From: Bacteroidales bacterium
Lineage (GTDB): Bacteria; Bacteroidota; Bacteroidia; Bacteroidales; F082
DNA: 64,000 nt
Direction: 5' to 3'
NCBI GenBank assembly: GCA_024400395.1
Contig: JAKSMW010000002.1
Span: 1-64,000 of the forward strand
Each line of letters opens with the position of its first letter. Position 1 is the stretch's first letter. The position numbers and the translations under genes are program-made. Under the pieces are notes generated by a model, which was not told where the DNA came from, did not search any database, and saw only the letters and a program-made list of their open reading frames with translations. Below are positions 1 to 9,037 of the stretch, one piece after another.

Positions 1-145
1 TTTTTTTAACACAGGTTACACGAGTTTTTTTTAACACAGGTTACACGAGTTTTTTAACACAAGTTACACGAGTTTTTTAACACAAGTTGCACGAGTTTTT
101 AACACAAGTTACACAAGTTTTTTGCACAAGTTACACGAGTTTTTT
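1..145. repeat. 22-25 bp tandem repeat, six copies
   Basis: Six head-to-tail units begin near 1, 25, 50, 73, 96 and 118. Each is a T run followed by AACACAAGTTACACGAG with small variations (AGG for AAG in the first two units, TTGC in units 4 and 6). The array continues into the 3' end of the glycosyltransferase gene on the minus strand: its stop codon (109-111) and last dozen codons are repeat sequence. The array may continue left of the window edge. Confidence 0.9.
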
Positions 146-1266
146 GTTAGTTTAATAATTGCGGAGGTCATGTTAGACCACGCGTATTTTTTCTTTTCTT
201 CTTTCACGCCTTCAACGAAAGTCTCGAATCTTTCATTTTCATAAAAATCAACAAGAGCATCGGCGATTGCAGATGATTGTGATTCAACGACATAGCCTAC
301 CTTTCCATTTGGAATAATTTCCTTCAAACCACCGACATTTGTAACTAACATCGGTTTCTCGAAATGATAGGCAATCTGCGTCACGCCGCTCTGCGTCGCC
401 GATTTATACGGCTGCACGATGATGTCGGCGGCATTGAAATAATCTTTCACGTCGGCGTCGGAGATATACCTATTATTAATAACAACGCAATCTTTCAGTC
501 CGAGACGTTCAATCTGTTCGAGATACGGTTTCTCGTCGTCGTAAAACTCACCGGCGACAATCAGTTTCACATTCATCTTCTTGAAACGTTCATCAGCGAA
601 AGCGTCAATCAGCAGGTCGAGGCCTTTGTACGCTCTGACGAGACCGAAAAACAACATGTAATGATATTTTTTATCAAGTCCCAACTTCTTGATTGCAAAT
701 GTTTTATCTTCAATATTTCCAAAATGATCATACAAAGGATGAGGCGTGAACAGTTTCGGTTTCCTGTTTTTATCGAGCGATTCAACGTCAGCCAAAACCG
801 ATTTCGACAAAGCGACGAAGCCGTCCATCGCCTTCACGAAATACGGCGGAAGCATCTTGTCGAGAACCGATTTCTCATGCGGTATCATATTGTGTATCAA
901 TCCAATACATTTCACATTACATCTCTTTTTCACGACGCGGGCAATTGTCCCGAAGCAAGGCGCGAAAAACGACATCCAATAAGTGAAAATCACCACATCG
1001 GGATTTTTCCTGCTAATTTCGCGCCCGACCTTTAACCAGTTTGTCGGGCAGATGGAATTAATCATTTCAGAAATCGTTATATTCGCAGGAGCATCCGCAT
1101 CGGAATATTGTGTTTTACCTGGAAACAGAAACGACGGATATTGAAGTTTGAACGTAACAACCTCAACATCAACATTTTCCTTCACGAACTCCTGTGCGAG
1201 CCTGTCGGAAAAAGCGGCGATTCCTCCGCGATACGGGAAAGATGTTCCAACTATGATGACTTTCAT
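109..1266 (-). CDS. GT-B fold glycosyltransferase (GT4-like)
   Basis: Predicted cytosolic or membrane-associated glycosyltransferase that adds a sugar during surface polysaccharide or O-antigen synthesis; donor and acceptor are unknown. The N-terminal half begins with a Rossmann-type strand and a glycine pair (GTSFPYRGG) as in GT4 acceptor domains. The C-terminal half has the nucleotide-sugar domain pattern (FGLVRAYKGLDLL, then QPYKSATQSGV and NVGGLKE). The ATG at 1266 is chosen because it overlaps the TGA of the upstream flippase gene (ATGA at 1263-1266); a GTG at 1275 is the alternative. The last residues (SCNLCKKLV) are encoded by the tandem repeat at the window edge, so the C-terminus may differ between strains. 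The neighbouring flippase supports a polysaccharide role. Confidence 0.85.
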   Translation of the reverse strand: MKVIIVGTSFPYRGGIAAFSDRLAQEFVKENVDVEVVTFKLQYPSFLFPGKTQYSDADAPANITISEMINSICPTNWLKVGREISRKNPDVVIFTYWMSFFAPCFGTIARVVKKRCNVKCIGLIHNMIPHEKSVLDKMLPPYFVKAMDGFVALSKSVLADVESLDKNRKPKLFTPHPLYDHFGNIEDKTFAIKKLGLDKKYHYMLFFGLVRAYKGLDLLIDAFADERFKKMNVKLIVAGEFYDDEKPYLEQIERLGLKDCVVINNRYISDADVKDYFNAADIIVQPYKSATQSGVTQIAYHFEKPMLVTNVGGLKEIIPNGKVGYVVESQSSAIADALVDFYENERFETFVEGVKEEKKKYAWSNMTSAIIKLTKNSCNLCKKLV

Positions 1267-2789
1267 TTTCTCCACATTATTTTCAAAGCCTTATCAATCA
1301 ATTCATTAACCTGTTTTGAAACATTGAAATGATATATCAGCGACAGTCCTGCCATTACAAAAATCAATGTCCTGAGCAACGCTTCAATGAATTTCGCAAT
1401 GATTCCATCACCGAACAAAGCAATTAACGAAGTTGACACATATCTCGTTGATAACAAATTCATTACAAACAGAAAGACCATTATCACGACAAGTTTCAGC
1501 ATATTCCATGAAAATGGATGAACCTTTGATTTCCAGGCTATTACCGACAAAATCAAGATATAATAAATTGAAAACGAGCACAATGACGCCAAGGCCGAGC
1601 CGACCATTCCAAATTTCGGGATAAAGACATTGTTGAAAATTATCGCGATTGTGGTCAGCGTGGCGGTGAAAAACAGCTGGATGTGATAATATTTTGAGTA
1701 GCTCATGACTGTGACACCGATATTCAGCGATGTGTTTATCAGTTTGGCGATCACGAGGATAAAGAAGACCCATTTGCCGACATCGTAAACGTCGCCGTTA
1801 GGCAACACGCTGAAAAACAGGTCGATATTTATCCAAATAACGAAAAACACCATAAGTCCAGCCATCAGTTGATGCAGTGCAACATCTTTTGTAAGTGATT
1901 GGACAGCAGACATATTATTATCTTTCATCGCCTGCGACACCGCTGGTTTTGAAATTGAGCCGAGTGCCCTGTACGGCATTTCGACCAACGCCGCCATGTC
2001 GTTTGCTATCTTGTAGATGCCAGTGAACATCAGTCCCATTTTCGCAGAAATCATGAAGGAATTCAGCATCGGGACAATCGTCGTGATTACCGAAGAGATA
2101 ATCATTATCAGCGTATATTTCAAGAAATCGTTGCGTATTTTCTTGTCAACATAGCCCGGTTCGATTTTGAATGATATTTTCTTCAGCGAAAGCAAATATA
2201 TGATATTCAGCAATGTAGCGAGTACATACGCCGCACACAGCCCGATCACCATTCCGTCGAGGTTGATGACGCCGACAATGTAAAGGATATAATCTATCAA
2301 GGTGAAGGTTCTTATTCCGACCTCCCGGATGAAACGCGGGAACACGATTCGCATCAGAAGATTTGAATTCGTCTCAAACACGACGAGATAGACCATGAAA
2401 AACGCCATCGGGATGACGAAATACATGTAATCGACAAACAAAGCCGAGTTTTTTGAAAAATACGCGACGAGTGCCGGTTTGAACGCGAAGAAAAGTGCCG
2501 TGAAAACGATGAAGCCGACCAACGGGACTATCAACGTCCAGCCGAAGAACCCGTGGTCACGTTTCTTTTCATCTTTAAAGAACGGATAGTAACGAATCGC
2601 CGATGTCGCCGTCCCCATCTGGGCGAGGCCGGAAAGCAAAATAGCAGCATCAGCGAGGACACGGGTAAGGCCGATTTCCTCCGGCGTGAGGTACTTCGTC
2701 ATGACGAAAAACGTGGTGACAAGCCCGACGGCGACACCCATGTAACTCATCAAAGTACCCTTAATGCTCTGTTTTACAACGATTCCCAA
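1263..2789 (-). CDS. Wzx-like polysaccharide flippase
   Basis: A 508-residue integral membrane protein with about 12-14 hydrophobic segments along its whole length. It resembles the polysaccharide biosynthesis/MOP-superfamily flippases (Wzx/RfbX) that move lipid-linked sugars across the inner membrane. The N-terminus (a short positively charged stretch, then a helix with TKYLTPEEIGLTRVLADAA) is typical of Bacteroidota members. It overlaps the glycosyltransferase start by four bases, which indicates translational coupling and a shared pathway. It is separated from gpsA by 65 bp of AAAGTTT-like low-complexity sequence. The substrate cannot be told from sequence. Confidence 0.88.
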   Translation of the reverse strand: MGIVVKQSIKGTLMSYMGVAVGLVTTFFVMTKYLTPEEIGLTRVLADAAILLSGLAQMGTATSAIRYYPFFKDEKKRDHGFFGWTLIVPLVGFIVFTALFFAFKPALVAYFSKNSALFVDYMYFVIPMAFFMVYLVVFETNSNLLMRIVFPRFIREVGIRTFTLIDYILYIVGVINLDGMVIGLCAAYVLATLLNIIYLLSLKKISFKIEPGYVDKKIRNDFLKYTLIMIISSVITTIVPMLNSFMISAKMGLMFTGIYKIANDMAALVEMPYRALGSISKPAVSQAMKDNNMSAVQSLTKDVALHQLMAGLMVFFVIWINIDLFFSVLPNGDVYDVGKWVFFILVIAKLINTSLNIGVTVMSYSKYYHIQLFFTATLTTIAIIFNNVFIPKFGMVGSALASLCSFSIYYILILSVIAWKSKVHPFSWNMLKLVVIMVFLFVMNLLSTRYVSTSLIALFGDGIIAKFIEALLRTLIFVMAGLSLIYHFNVSKQVNELIDKALKIMWRK

Positions 2790-2851
2790 TGTAAGTTTAA
2801 AGTTTGAAAGTTTATAAAGTTTGTAAAGTTATAAAGTCCTTAAAGTTTTTA
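2790..2851. repeat. AAAGTTT-type microsatellite
   Basis: Degenerate reiteration of AAAGTTT/TAAAGTT fills the spacer between gpsA and the flippase gene. No hairpin or promoter box is evident in it. Confidence 0.6.
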
Positions 2852-2854
2852 TAA

Positions 2855-3829
2855 TCAACGTTTAAGTATGTTTTTGACAAAATTATTTGTCGGATAATCA
2901 GCGTCGTTGAAGACGTGATAGAGTTCGTCCATCAGTGTATAGTCATCGAAACTGATGTCATTCATTTCGAGTTTCTGATGGAAGACATCGACGGCGATGC
3001 GGCCTTCGAGGACGACTTTTTCCGACAGTCCCGAATTGAAGAAGCCTTTGCCGATGAGCAGTCCGAGCGTGCGGTTGCGGCTCATGTCGTTGAGTGCGGT
3101 GAGTGCGAAATCGCCGAATCCGCAGTAGTTGTACATCGTCCGGTTCTCTCCGCCGAAAACGGTGAGAAGCATACGCATCTCATTGAGTGCCTTGGTGATA
3201 ACTATGGAACGCATGTTCGCTGAATCGAAGTTGGCGTCAACCATGCCGATGACGATGGCGTAAATGTTTTTCAAAATGGAGGCGTATTCGACGCCGGTGA
3301 CGTCATTAGTAAAGTCAGTGCGGACAGTGGTGTCTTCAAAAACATCCTTGATAATCGGATAAAGCTCACTGTCAACCGACGCGGCGGTAAGCCCCGTATC
3401 CTGACGGTTTATTATTTCGCGGGCGAAGGAAGGTCCCTTCAACGTCATAAGAGGATTCGGGATAATCGGCTTGATGCAGTCAGGAATGATGTTGCCGTTG
3501 TTGCCGAAACCTTTTGCGAGATTCACGACAAGTGCCGAAGGATTTATATATTTCTGATTTTCAATAATATAATTAACAACTGCATTTGAGGGAATTGCCA
3601 AAAAAATCACATCGGCATCTCCGAGGACTTCCTTGTCGCACGTTGCCTTCAAGTTTTCGAAGAGACAGCATTTCGGGAAATATTTTGTGTTGATATGACT
3701 GTCATTAATCATCTCAACAACTTCATTTTCAATGGAAAGCAGAATTATTTCATCTTCGCCTTTTTCTGCGAGCACATCGCCTAAAGCCGTAGCTATGGCG
3801 CCACTTCCGACAAAAACTATCTTACGCAT
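2855..3829 (-). CDS. gpsA: NAD(P)H-dependent glycerol-3-phosphate dehydrogenase
   Basis: Reduces dihydroxyacetone phosphate to sn-glycerol-3-phosphate, the backbone for phospholipids. The 324-residue length fits GpsA. Visible motifs are the N-terminal dinucleotide-binding loop GSGAIATALG (8-17), LAKGFG (105-110), the substrate-binding KGPSFA (131-136) and the catalytic lysine K187 in SILKNIY. The start is the ATG at 3829, just downstream of a minus-strand TATCTTTG box (3846-3853). It probably heads a transcript continuing into the flippase and glycosyltransferase genes. Confidence 0.95.
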   Translation of the reverse strand: MRKIVFVGSGAIATALGDVLAEKGEDEIILLSIENEVVEMINDSHINTKYFPKCCLFENLKATCDKEVLGDADVIFLAIPSNAVVNYIIENQKYINPSALVVNLAKGFGNNGNIIPDCIKPIIPNPLMTLKGPSFAREIINRQDTGLTAASVDSELYPIIKDVFEDTTVRTDFTNDVTGVEYASILKNIYAIVIGMVDANFDSANMRSIVITKALNEMRMLLTVFGGENRTMYNYCGFGDFALTALNDMSRNRTLGLLIGKGFFNSGLSEKVVLEGRIAVDVFHQKLEMNDISFDDYTLMDELYHVFNDADYPTNNFVKNILKR

Positions 3830-3845
3830 TTTAAAAAAATTTCGG

Positions 3846-3853
3846 CAAAGATA
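3846..3853 (-). promoter_or_regulatory. Bacteroidota -7 box upstream of gpsA
   Basis: TATCTTTG on the minus strand matches TAnnTTTG, 17 bp before the gpsA ATG. An A/T-rich imperfect palindrome around ATACGAATCTTATCC lies immediately upstream. Confidence 0.6.
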
Positions 3854-3888
3854 CGAATCTTATCCGTATCTTACGAATATTTCGCCGA

Positions 3889-5184
3889 TTAACACAGATT
3901 TTTTTTGAGCCGGCGCATCGTCATAATAAAAAGCGGTACAGTTACGAACAAGGTGAGAAGTTCTGCGACAGGCATCGAGAGCCAGATGCCGTTATTTCCG
4001 ATGAGTCGTGGCAAAGTGAACAGCGGCAGCAAGGCGAACACCAACGAGCGGCACAGCGCGATGACCGCCGACTCAAGCGGACGTTCGACCGCGGTGTGGA
4101 AACTGCTCCCGATGATGTTCACAAACGACATCAGATAATGAATCGTGACCAATGTGGCGGCAGTCACAGCGAGTTCCACCAACACCACATCGCCGTTGGC
4201 AAACAACGTAACGACCTGACGTTTAAATATTTGCACAAACAAGAACGTACCTATTCCGATGGCCGCGCTCATCTTGAGCGAGACGAACAGCAAATTACGG
4301 ATCTTGCCGTAATCCCGCGAACCCAAAGCGAACGACATCAGCGGGTAAAGTGCCTGCGACAGCCCGTAAATTGACATGTTGACAATCATGTTCATATAAT
4401 ATATTATCGTCATCGCTGCGACGCCGAGAGTTCCTATGTTATTCATTAACACTATGTTAAACGCAAACATCGTGACCGCAGCCGACACAGAAGTGAGCAT
4501 TTCGGAGCTTCCGTTGAAGAAAATGCGCCGCACGTCACGCCACGTTCCCATCAGCCGTCCGAATTTGACATTCGGCGAAAGCACCACCGCCGCCGAGGTG
4601 TTTGCAACGCATGTCGCCACCGCAGCACCGGCCATGCCCCAACGGAAGCGCATGACGAAGACGTAATCCAAAACGACATTCACGACACAGCAGATGACAC
4701 CGCTGGTGAACACCTTGTTCGGTTTTCCGGCAAGGCGGGTGAAAGCCTCCGTGAAATTCGGGATGACATAAAAAATTATGGCTCCGGTCAAAATGCCCAA
4801 ATAAGTCCTGACGTAAGGATACACCTCGTCGTTGCTGCCGAGCAAGTAACATATTTTCTTGAGAAAACAAAGAACCGAAACGGATATAAGCGTCATCGTC
4901 ACGACTAACACAATGAAAGTCAATGTGGTATAACCTTTCACCAATTTCTCGTCATTCTGCCCTTTTGCGATTCCGCAAATCACGACACCGCCTGAGATTA
5001 TCATGATTGTGACGCTCAACATGGCGTTGACGAGAGGCATGGAGATGTTGACGGCGGCGAGGCCGAGCGGGCCGACACCTTTGCTCACAAACACTCCGTC
5101 GATCATCATCTGGACGGAGACGATCAACATGCCGACTATACTCGGCGTGGCGTAATTCAGCAGTTGGCGGGTTGTCGGTGACAT
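3889..5184 (-). CDS. MATE family efflux transporter
   Basis: A 431-residue polytopic membrane protein with about 12 predicted helices, related to MATE (DinF/NorM) cation-coupled drug or metabolite exporters. It starts with MSPTTRQLLNYATPSIVGMLIVSVQMMIDGVFVSKG; the MMIDGVFV region in the first helix pair is characteristic of the family. It follows the YihY gene by one base and is probably co-transcribed with it. The substrate is unknown. Nothing suggests truncation. Confidence 0.9.
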   Translation of the reverse strand: MSPTTRQLLNYATPSIVGMLIVSVQMMIDGVFVSKGVGPLGLAAVNISMPLVNAMLSVTIMIISGGVVICGIAKGQNDEKLVKGYTTLTFIVLVVTMTLISVSVLCFLKKICYLLGSNDEVYPYVRTYLGILTGAIIFYVIPNFTEAFTRLAGKPNKVFTSGVICCVVNVVLDYVFVMRFRWGMAGAAVATCVANTSAAVVLSPNVKFGRLMGTWRDVRRIFFNGSSEMLTSVSAAVTMFAFNIVLMNNIGTLGVAAMTIIYYMNMIVNMSIYGLSQALYPLMSFALGSRDYGKIRNLLFVSLKMSAAIGIGTFLFVQIFKRQVVTLFANGDVVLVELAVTAATLVTIHYLMSFVNIIGSSFHTAVERPLESAVIALCRSLVFALLPLFTLPRLIGNNGIWLSMPVAELLTLFVTVPLFIMTMRRLKKNLC

Positions 5185-5185
5185 T

Positions 5186-6187
5186 TTATTTCAGATAATT
5201 CACTTTTTCGTTGTGACCATCAATCATTTTCTGCGACTTACCTCCGGTTATCTCACCGCCCGAAGATGCGATCTGAATCGACGCATTCAGCTCATATCCT
5301 ATCAGGACAATCAGGCAGTTGACATAAATCCAAAGCATGAAAATTATGATACCGCCGATGGAACCGTAGAGTGCGTTGTAGCGCGAGAAATTCACGATAT
5401 AATAGTTAAACCCGAAAGCACCGAGGATGAACATCGCCACAGACAATATTGTCCCAGGCGTAAACATCTTGAATTTCAACGTCTTACGTTCAGGATTTCC
5501 GAAATAATACAATATAGACACGGCAGCGAGCAATGTCATTATCATCAGAATCCACCGTGCGATATTGATGACTAAAATGAAGAAAGACTTGTTGAAACCG
5601 ATATGTTGGAAAAGCCAAGGCAGAAAGTCTCGGCCTATGATGAACAATGCCATGGAGAAAATAATCATCCCCCCGATTATCATGGCGAGGAGCATGGAAT
5701 ACATTTGTTTTTTCATGAAACTCATCTTGCCGAGATGGATGACGCCCATGTCGAAGCCGCGGAAAAACGCGCGGAATGCGCTCGAGCTGAAATAGAAAGC
5801 GAGGACGGCACTGATTGAGAGGAGACCGTTGCGCTGGTTCGACAGGATCTCGTTTATTGTGCCGGCCATCGAGTTATATGCGCCGGCGGGAAGGAGGTTG
5901 TACAGCGTGTCCATAATCACATCGTGTATGCCCTGAATCGGCAGCAGCGGGATTATCGTGAAAAGTACCATTATTGTAGGGAACACTGAAAGAAACACGA
6001 AGAACGCAACCGCCGCACCACGGTCGATAATGTAACCTTTACTGAATCCCGTGAAGAAATAAACAAGTACATCATAGAGCGGCATCCCCTGAAATCCAGG
6101 AAGCACCAGCAACCGCAACTTATTGATTATCCATGTCTTGACCCTTATCAGCTGTTTCTTAATTTTCTCAATATTGATGAACATCAT
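5186..6187 (-). CDS. YihY/BrkB family inner-membrane protein
   Basis: Six-helix membrane protein of the YihY/virulence factor BrkB family, once misnamed ribonuclease BN; the true function is unsettled. Family hallmarks are the GFSKGYIIDRGAAVAFFVFLSVFPTI stretch and later GGIIIFMLWIYVNCLIVLIGYELNA. The chosen start is the ATG at 6187 (a second ATG is at 6184) because a TATTTTTG box at 6205-6212 would place the transcription start close to 6198. A TTG at 6199 would sit at or before the transcript start. First gene of a minus-strand unit with the MATE transporter. Confidence 0.88.
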   Translation of the reverse strand: MMFINIEKIKKQLIRVKTWIINKLRLLVLPGFQGMPLYDVLVYFFTGFSKGYIIDRGAAVAFFVFLSVFPTIMVLFTIIPLLPIQGIHDVIMDTLYNLLPAGAYNSMAGTINEILSNQRNGLLSISAVLAFYFSSSAFRAFFRGFDMGVIHLGKMSFMKKQMYSMLLAMIIGGMIIFSMALFIIGRDFLPWLFQHIGFNKSFFILVINIARWILMIMTLLAAVSILYYFGNPERKTLKFKMFTPGTILSVAMFILGAFGFNYYIVNFSRYNALYGSIGGIIIFMLWIYVNCLIVLIGYELNASIQIASSGGEITGGKSQKMIDGHNEKVNYLK

Positions 6188-6204
6188 TTTCAAATACAAG
6201 TCTG

Positions 6205-6212
6205 CAAAAATA
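6205..6212 (-). promoter_or_regulatory. -7 box for YihY-MATE unit
   Basis: TATTTTTG on the minus strand, 18 bp upstream of the ATG at 6187; part of a divergent promoter pair with rseC. Confidence 0.65.
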
Positions 6213-6248
6213 AGAAAAAAACAGTTCCGCAGACAGAAACATTTTTAC

Positions 6249-6256
6249 TATTTTTG
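6249..6256 (+). promoter_or_regulatory. -7 box for rseC
   Basis: TATTTTTG on the plus strand, 17 bp before the rseC ATG at 6273. Confidence 0.65.
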
Positions 6257-6272
6257 TGCAAAAATAAAAAAC

Positions 6273-6683
6273 ATGGAAGAACGAGTTTCACATACAGGTG
6301 TAATAACCAATATTGCCGGCAATGAACTTGAAATAGAAATACATAGCAGCGCATCATGTGGTTCGTGCAGCATCAGGTCGGCGTGCGGAATGTCGGAGAC
6401 GAAGGAGAAACACATCGTCGTTCCAAAACCTGACGACAAGAATTTCATCATCGGGCAGCCTGTTAAGGTGAGCATGACGGCGCGGCAGGGCGGCAGGGCG
6501 GCGGTTTACGCATACCTCATCCCTGCCCTGCTGATGATTTTCACGATATTGATTATCAGCGGCTTTTCGTTGGAAGACTGGATCGCAGCGGTCGCCGGAA
6601 TCGGGATTGCGGCGGTGTATTACTTCGTATTGTTCCTTTTCAAAGAGAAGATAAGCAGGAAGTTCGAGTACGAGGTGGAATAA
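6273..6683 (+). CDS. rseC: RseC/MucC family membrane protein
   Basis: A 136-residue protein with the RseC arrangement: an N-terminal domain with four cysteines (CGSCSIRSAC), then two hydrophobic helices (VYAYLIPALLMIFTILII and WIAAVAGIGIAAVYYFVLF) and a short charged tail. In Proteobacteria RseC is tied to the SoxR-reducing/Rnf machinery and to sigma-E; here it directly precedes rnfB, as is common in Bacteroidota, so it probably helps assemble or reduce the Rnf complex. The start at 6273 is chosen by the promoter box; an upstream in-frame ATG at 6123 lies inside the divergent yihY gene. Confidence 0.88.
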   Translation: MEERVSHTGVITNIAGNELEIEIHSSASCGSCSIRSACGMSETKEKHIVVPKPDDKNFIIGQPVKVSMTARQGGRAAVYAYLIPALLMIFTILIISGFSLEDWIAAVAGIGIAAVYYFVLFLFKEKISRKFEYEVE

Positions 6684-6731
6684 GATTTAAAATCCGGCGA
6701 TTTTTTTTACTGTGTCAATGAAAAAAATTCA

Positions 6732-6739
6732 TATTTTTG
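6732..6739 (+). promoter_or_regulatory. -7 box for rnf operon
   Basis: TATTTTTG, 55 bp before the rnfB ATG. It indicates that rnfBCDGEA has its own promoter in addition to any read-through from rseC. Confidence 0.65.
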
Positions 6740-6794
6740 CGGCTTGAAATTTTGGAATATCAGACTTGATTCAATCATTATTAAACATCAAAAT

Positions 6795-7679
6795 ATGAAC
6801 AGCATCTTATTATGGTCCTTAGTGATTCTGGGAGTTTTAGGAGGTATTGCGGCGGTGGTTTTATACTTCGTCGCGAAGAAGTTCAAGGTTGAGGAGAACC
6901 CACTCATTGACGAGGTTGAGAGCGCATTGGCCGGAGCCAACTGCGGCAGCTGCGGTTTCGCTGGTTGCCGTAACTTCGCCGAGGCGTGTGTGAAAGCCGC
7001 CGCCGAAAAGAGCAGTCTCTCCGGGCTGAACTGTCCTGGTTCCGACATGGCCAAAGTCGCCGGAATCCTTGGATTAACCGCTACCGTGCAGGAGCCGATG
7101 ATCGCCGTCGTGCGCTGCAACGGCACCTGTCAAAACGCACCGAGAAAGGTGCATTACGAGGGTGCGGACATCTGCGCCTTTGCCACGACGCTGTACGCCG
7201 GCGGGAACGGCTGTCCCAACGGCTGCCTCGGCCACGGCGACTGCGTGAAGAAATGCGCCTTCGATGCCATCCACATCAACAAAGAGACAGGCCTTCCCGA
7301 AGTCGATGAAAGCAAATGCGTCGGCTGCGGGGCGTGCGCCAAAGCCTGTCCGCGCGGCGTCATCGAGCTGCGTTACAAAGGCAAGAACAACCGCCGCGTA
7401 TATGTGGCGTGCAACAACACCGAGAAAGGCGCCATCGCGATGAAGAACTGCAACGTGGCGTGCATCGCCTGCCAGAAATGCCTCAAGACATGCCCGTTCG
7501 AAGCCATCGAGATGCGCGGCAACCTCGCCTACATCGACTACACGAAATGCAAGCAGTGCCGCAAATGCGTCGAGGTGTGCCCGAGAGGCTCCATCCATGA
7601 AGTCAACTTCCCGCCAAGGAAACCGAAGGCGGAGACACCCGAAAGCACAGAAACAAACGTTACAAACGAAAGTAAATAA
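6795..7679 (+). CDS. rnfB: Rnf complex subunit B (ferredoxin subunit)
   Basis: Iron-sulfur subunit of the Rnf ferredoxin:NAD+ oxidoreductase, which couples electron flow to H+ or Na+ export. A single N-terminal membrane helix (LLWSLVILGVLGGIAAVVLYF) is followed by the RnfB cluster domain (CGSCGFAGCRNFAEAC). Further ferredoxin-type motifs follow: CVGCGACAKACP, CIACQKCLKTCP and CKQCRKCVEVCP. A TTG codon 51 bp upstream extends the frame but lies before the likely transcript start, so the ATG is used. First gene of a tight operon with rnfC seven bases downstream. Confidence 0.95.
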   Translation: MNSILLWSLVILGVLGGIAAVVLYFVAKKFKVEENPLIDEVESALAGANCGSCGFAGCRNFAEACVKAAAEKSSLSGLNCPGSDMAKVAGILGLTATVQEPMIAVVRCNGTCQNAPRKVHYEGADICAFATTLYAGGNGCPNGCLGHGDCVKKCAFDAIHINKETGLPEVDESKCVGCGACAKACPRGVIELRYKGKNNRRVYVACNNTEKGAIAMKNCNVACIACQKCLKTCPFEAIEMRGNLAYIDYTKCKQCRKCVEVCPRGSIHEVNFPPRKPKAETPESTETNVTNESK

Positions 7680-7685
7680 TATCCT

Positions 7686-9035
7686 ATGAATCCAGTCAAG
7701 ACATTCAGATTAGGTGGCGTTCATCCGGAAGAGAACAAACTTTCGTCGGGACAACCCATCAGAGACTTTGAAATCCCGAAGCAGGTCATCATCCCGTTGG
7801 GACAGTGCCTCGGAGCGCCATCAGAGCCTATAGTCGCGAAAGGCGACAAGGTCAAGGTCGGACAGCTCATCGCCACGGCGAAGGGCTTCATCTCGGCCAA
7901 CGTCCACTCCTCGGTGAGCGGCACCGTGGCGAAGATCGACGACGTGATGGACCACACGGGCTACCGCAAGCCAGCCATCTTCATCGACGTCGAAGGCGAC
8001 GAGTGGCTCGAAGGCATCGACACGACCGACACCTTGATAAAGGACATCACGCTAACGAGCGAGGAGATCGTGGAACGCGTCAAGCAGCACGGCATCGTCG
8101 GCCTCGGCGGAGCCACGTTCCCGACCTACGTGAAACTCATGATACCGAAAGACAAGAAAGCCGACTACGTCATCATCAACGCGGCGGAGTGCGAGCCTTA
8201 CCTCACATGCGACAACCGCCTCCTCATCGAGAAGCCCATGGAGTTCCTCGTAGGCGTCAAGGTGCTGATGAAAGCCGTCAACGCACCGAAAGGCGTCATC
8301 GGCATCGAATACAACAAGATCGACGTGGCGAGGAGGCTCGACGAGATCGTCAGCGGCGACAGCTACTTCAGCGGCATCGAGGTCCAGCCCCTGAAGACGA
8401 AATACCCGCAGGGCGGCGAGAAACAGCTCATCCAGGCAGTCACCGGGAGAGAGGTGCCTTCGGGCAAGCTCCCCATCGAGACGGGCTGCGTGGTGGTCAA
8501 CGTCGCATCGACATTCGCGGTTTACGAGGCCGTCCAGAAGAACAAGCCCTTGGTTTACAGAATCGTCACCGTCACCGGGAAGTCGGTGAAGAACCCGTCG
8601 AACTTCAGGGTGAGGATCGGCACACCGGCCAACCTGCTGATTGAGGCGGCCGGCGGACTCCCCGAAGACACGGCCAACCTCATCAACGGCGGCCCGATGA
8701 TGGGCAAGTCGGTGAGCGTCATGACCTTCCCGACGGTCAAAGGCACATCAGGCATCCTGATGCTGAACACGAGAGACGCACAGCCGCGAAAGGTCGGCAA
8801 CTGCATCCGGTGCGGCAAGTGCATGAAAGCATGCCCGATGGGACTTGAGCCGTACCTCCTGAAACGCCTATCGGAGACCAACAACTTCGAGGAGGCAGAG
8901 AAACACAACATCATGGACTGCATCGAATGCGGCTCATGCGAATTCACATGTCCTGCCAACATCCCGCTCGCCGACTACGTCCGTTTCGGCAAGAGCAAGA
9001 CAGGCCAAATCATCCGTTCACGTAATCAGAAATAG
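7686..9035 (+). CDS. rnfC: Rnf complex subunit C (NADH/flavin-binding)
   Basis: A 449-residue peripheral subunit that binds NADH and FMN and passes electrons to iron-sulfur clusters. Visible features are the glycine-rich GLGGATFPTYVKL segment near residue 139, homologous to the Nqo1/complex I 51 kDa nucleotide-binding region. Two [4Fe-4S] motifs lie near the C-terminus, CIRCGKCMKACP and CIECGSCEFTCP. The length fits short RnfC forms without the long alanine-rich C-terminal extension of gammaproteobacteria. The spacer to rnfD is two bases. Confidence 0.96.
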   Translation: MNPVKTFRLGGVHPEENKLSSGQPIRDFEIPKQVIIPLGQCLGAPSEPIVAKGDKVKVGQLIATAKGFISANVHSSVSGTVAKIDDVMDHTGYRKPAIFIDVEGDEWLEGIDTTDTLIKDITLTSEEIVERVKQHGIVGLGGATFPTYVKLMIPKDKKADYVIINAAECEPYLTCDNRLLIEKPMEFLVGVKVLMKAVNAPKGVIGIEYNKIDVARRLDEIVSGDSYFSGIEVQPLKTKYPQGGEKQLIQAVTGREVPSGKLPIETGCVVVNVASTFAVYEAVQKNKPLVYRIVTVTGKSVKNPSNFRVRIGTPANLLIEAAGGLPEDTANLINGGPMMGKSVSVMTFPTVKGTSGILMLNTRDAQPRKVGNCIRCGKCMKACPMGLEPYLLKRLSETNNFEEAEKHNIMDCIECGSCEFTCPANIPLADYVRFGKSKTGQIIRSRNQK

Positions 9036-9037
9036 CT

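Noticed and set aside
7074-7598. Long antisense ORF of 174 codons within rnfB.
   Set aside because: Shadow of a G/C-rich gene on the other strand; rnfB is unmistakable.
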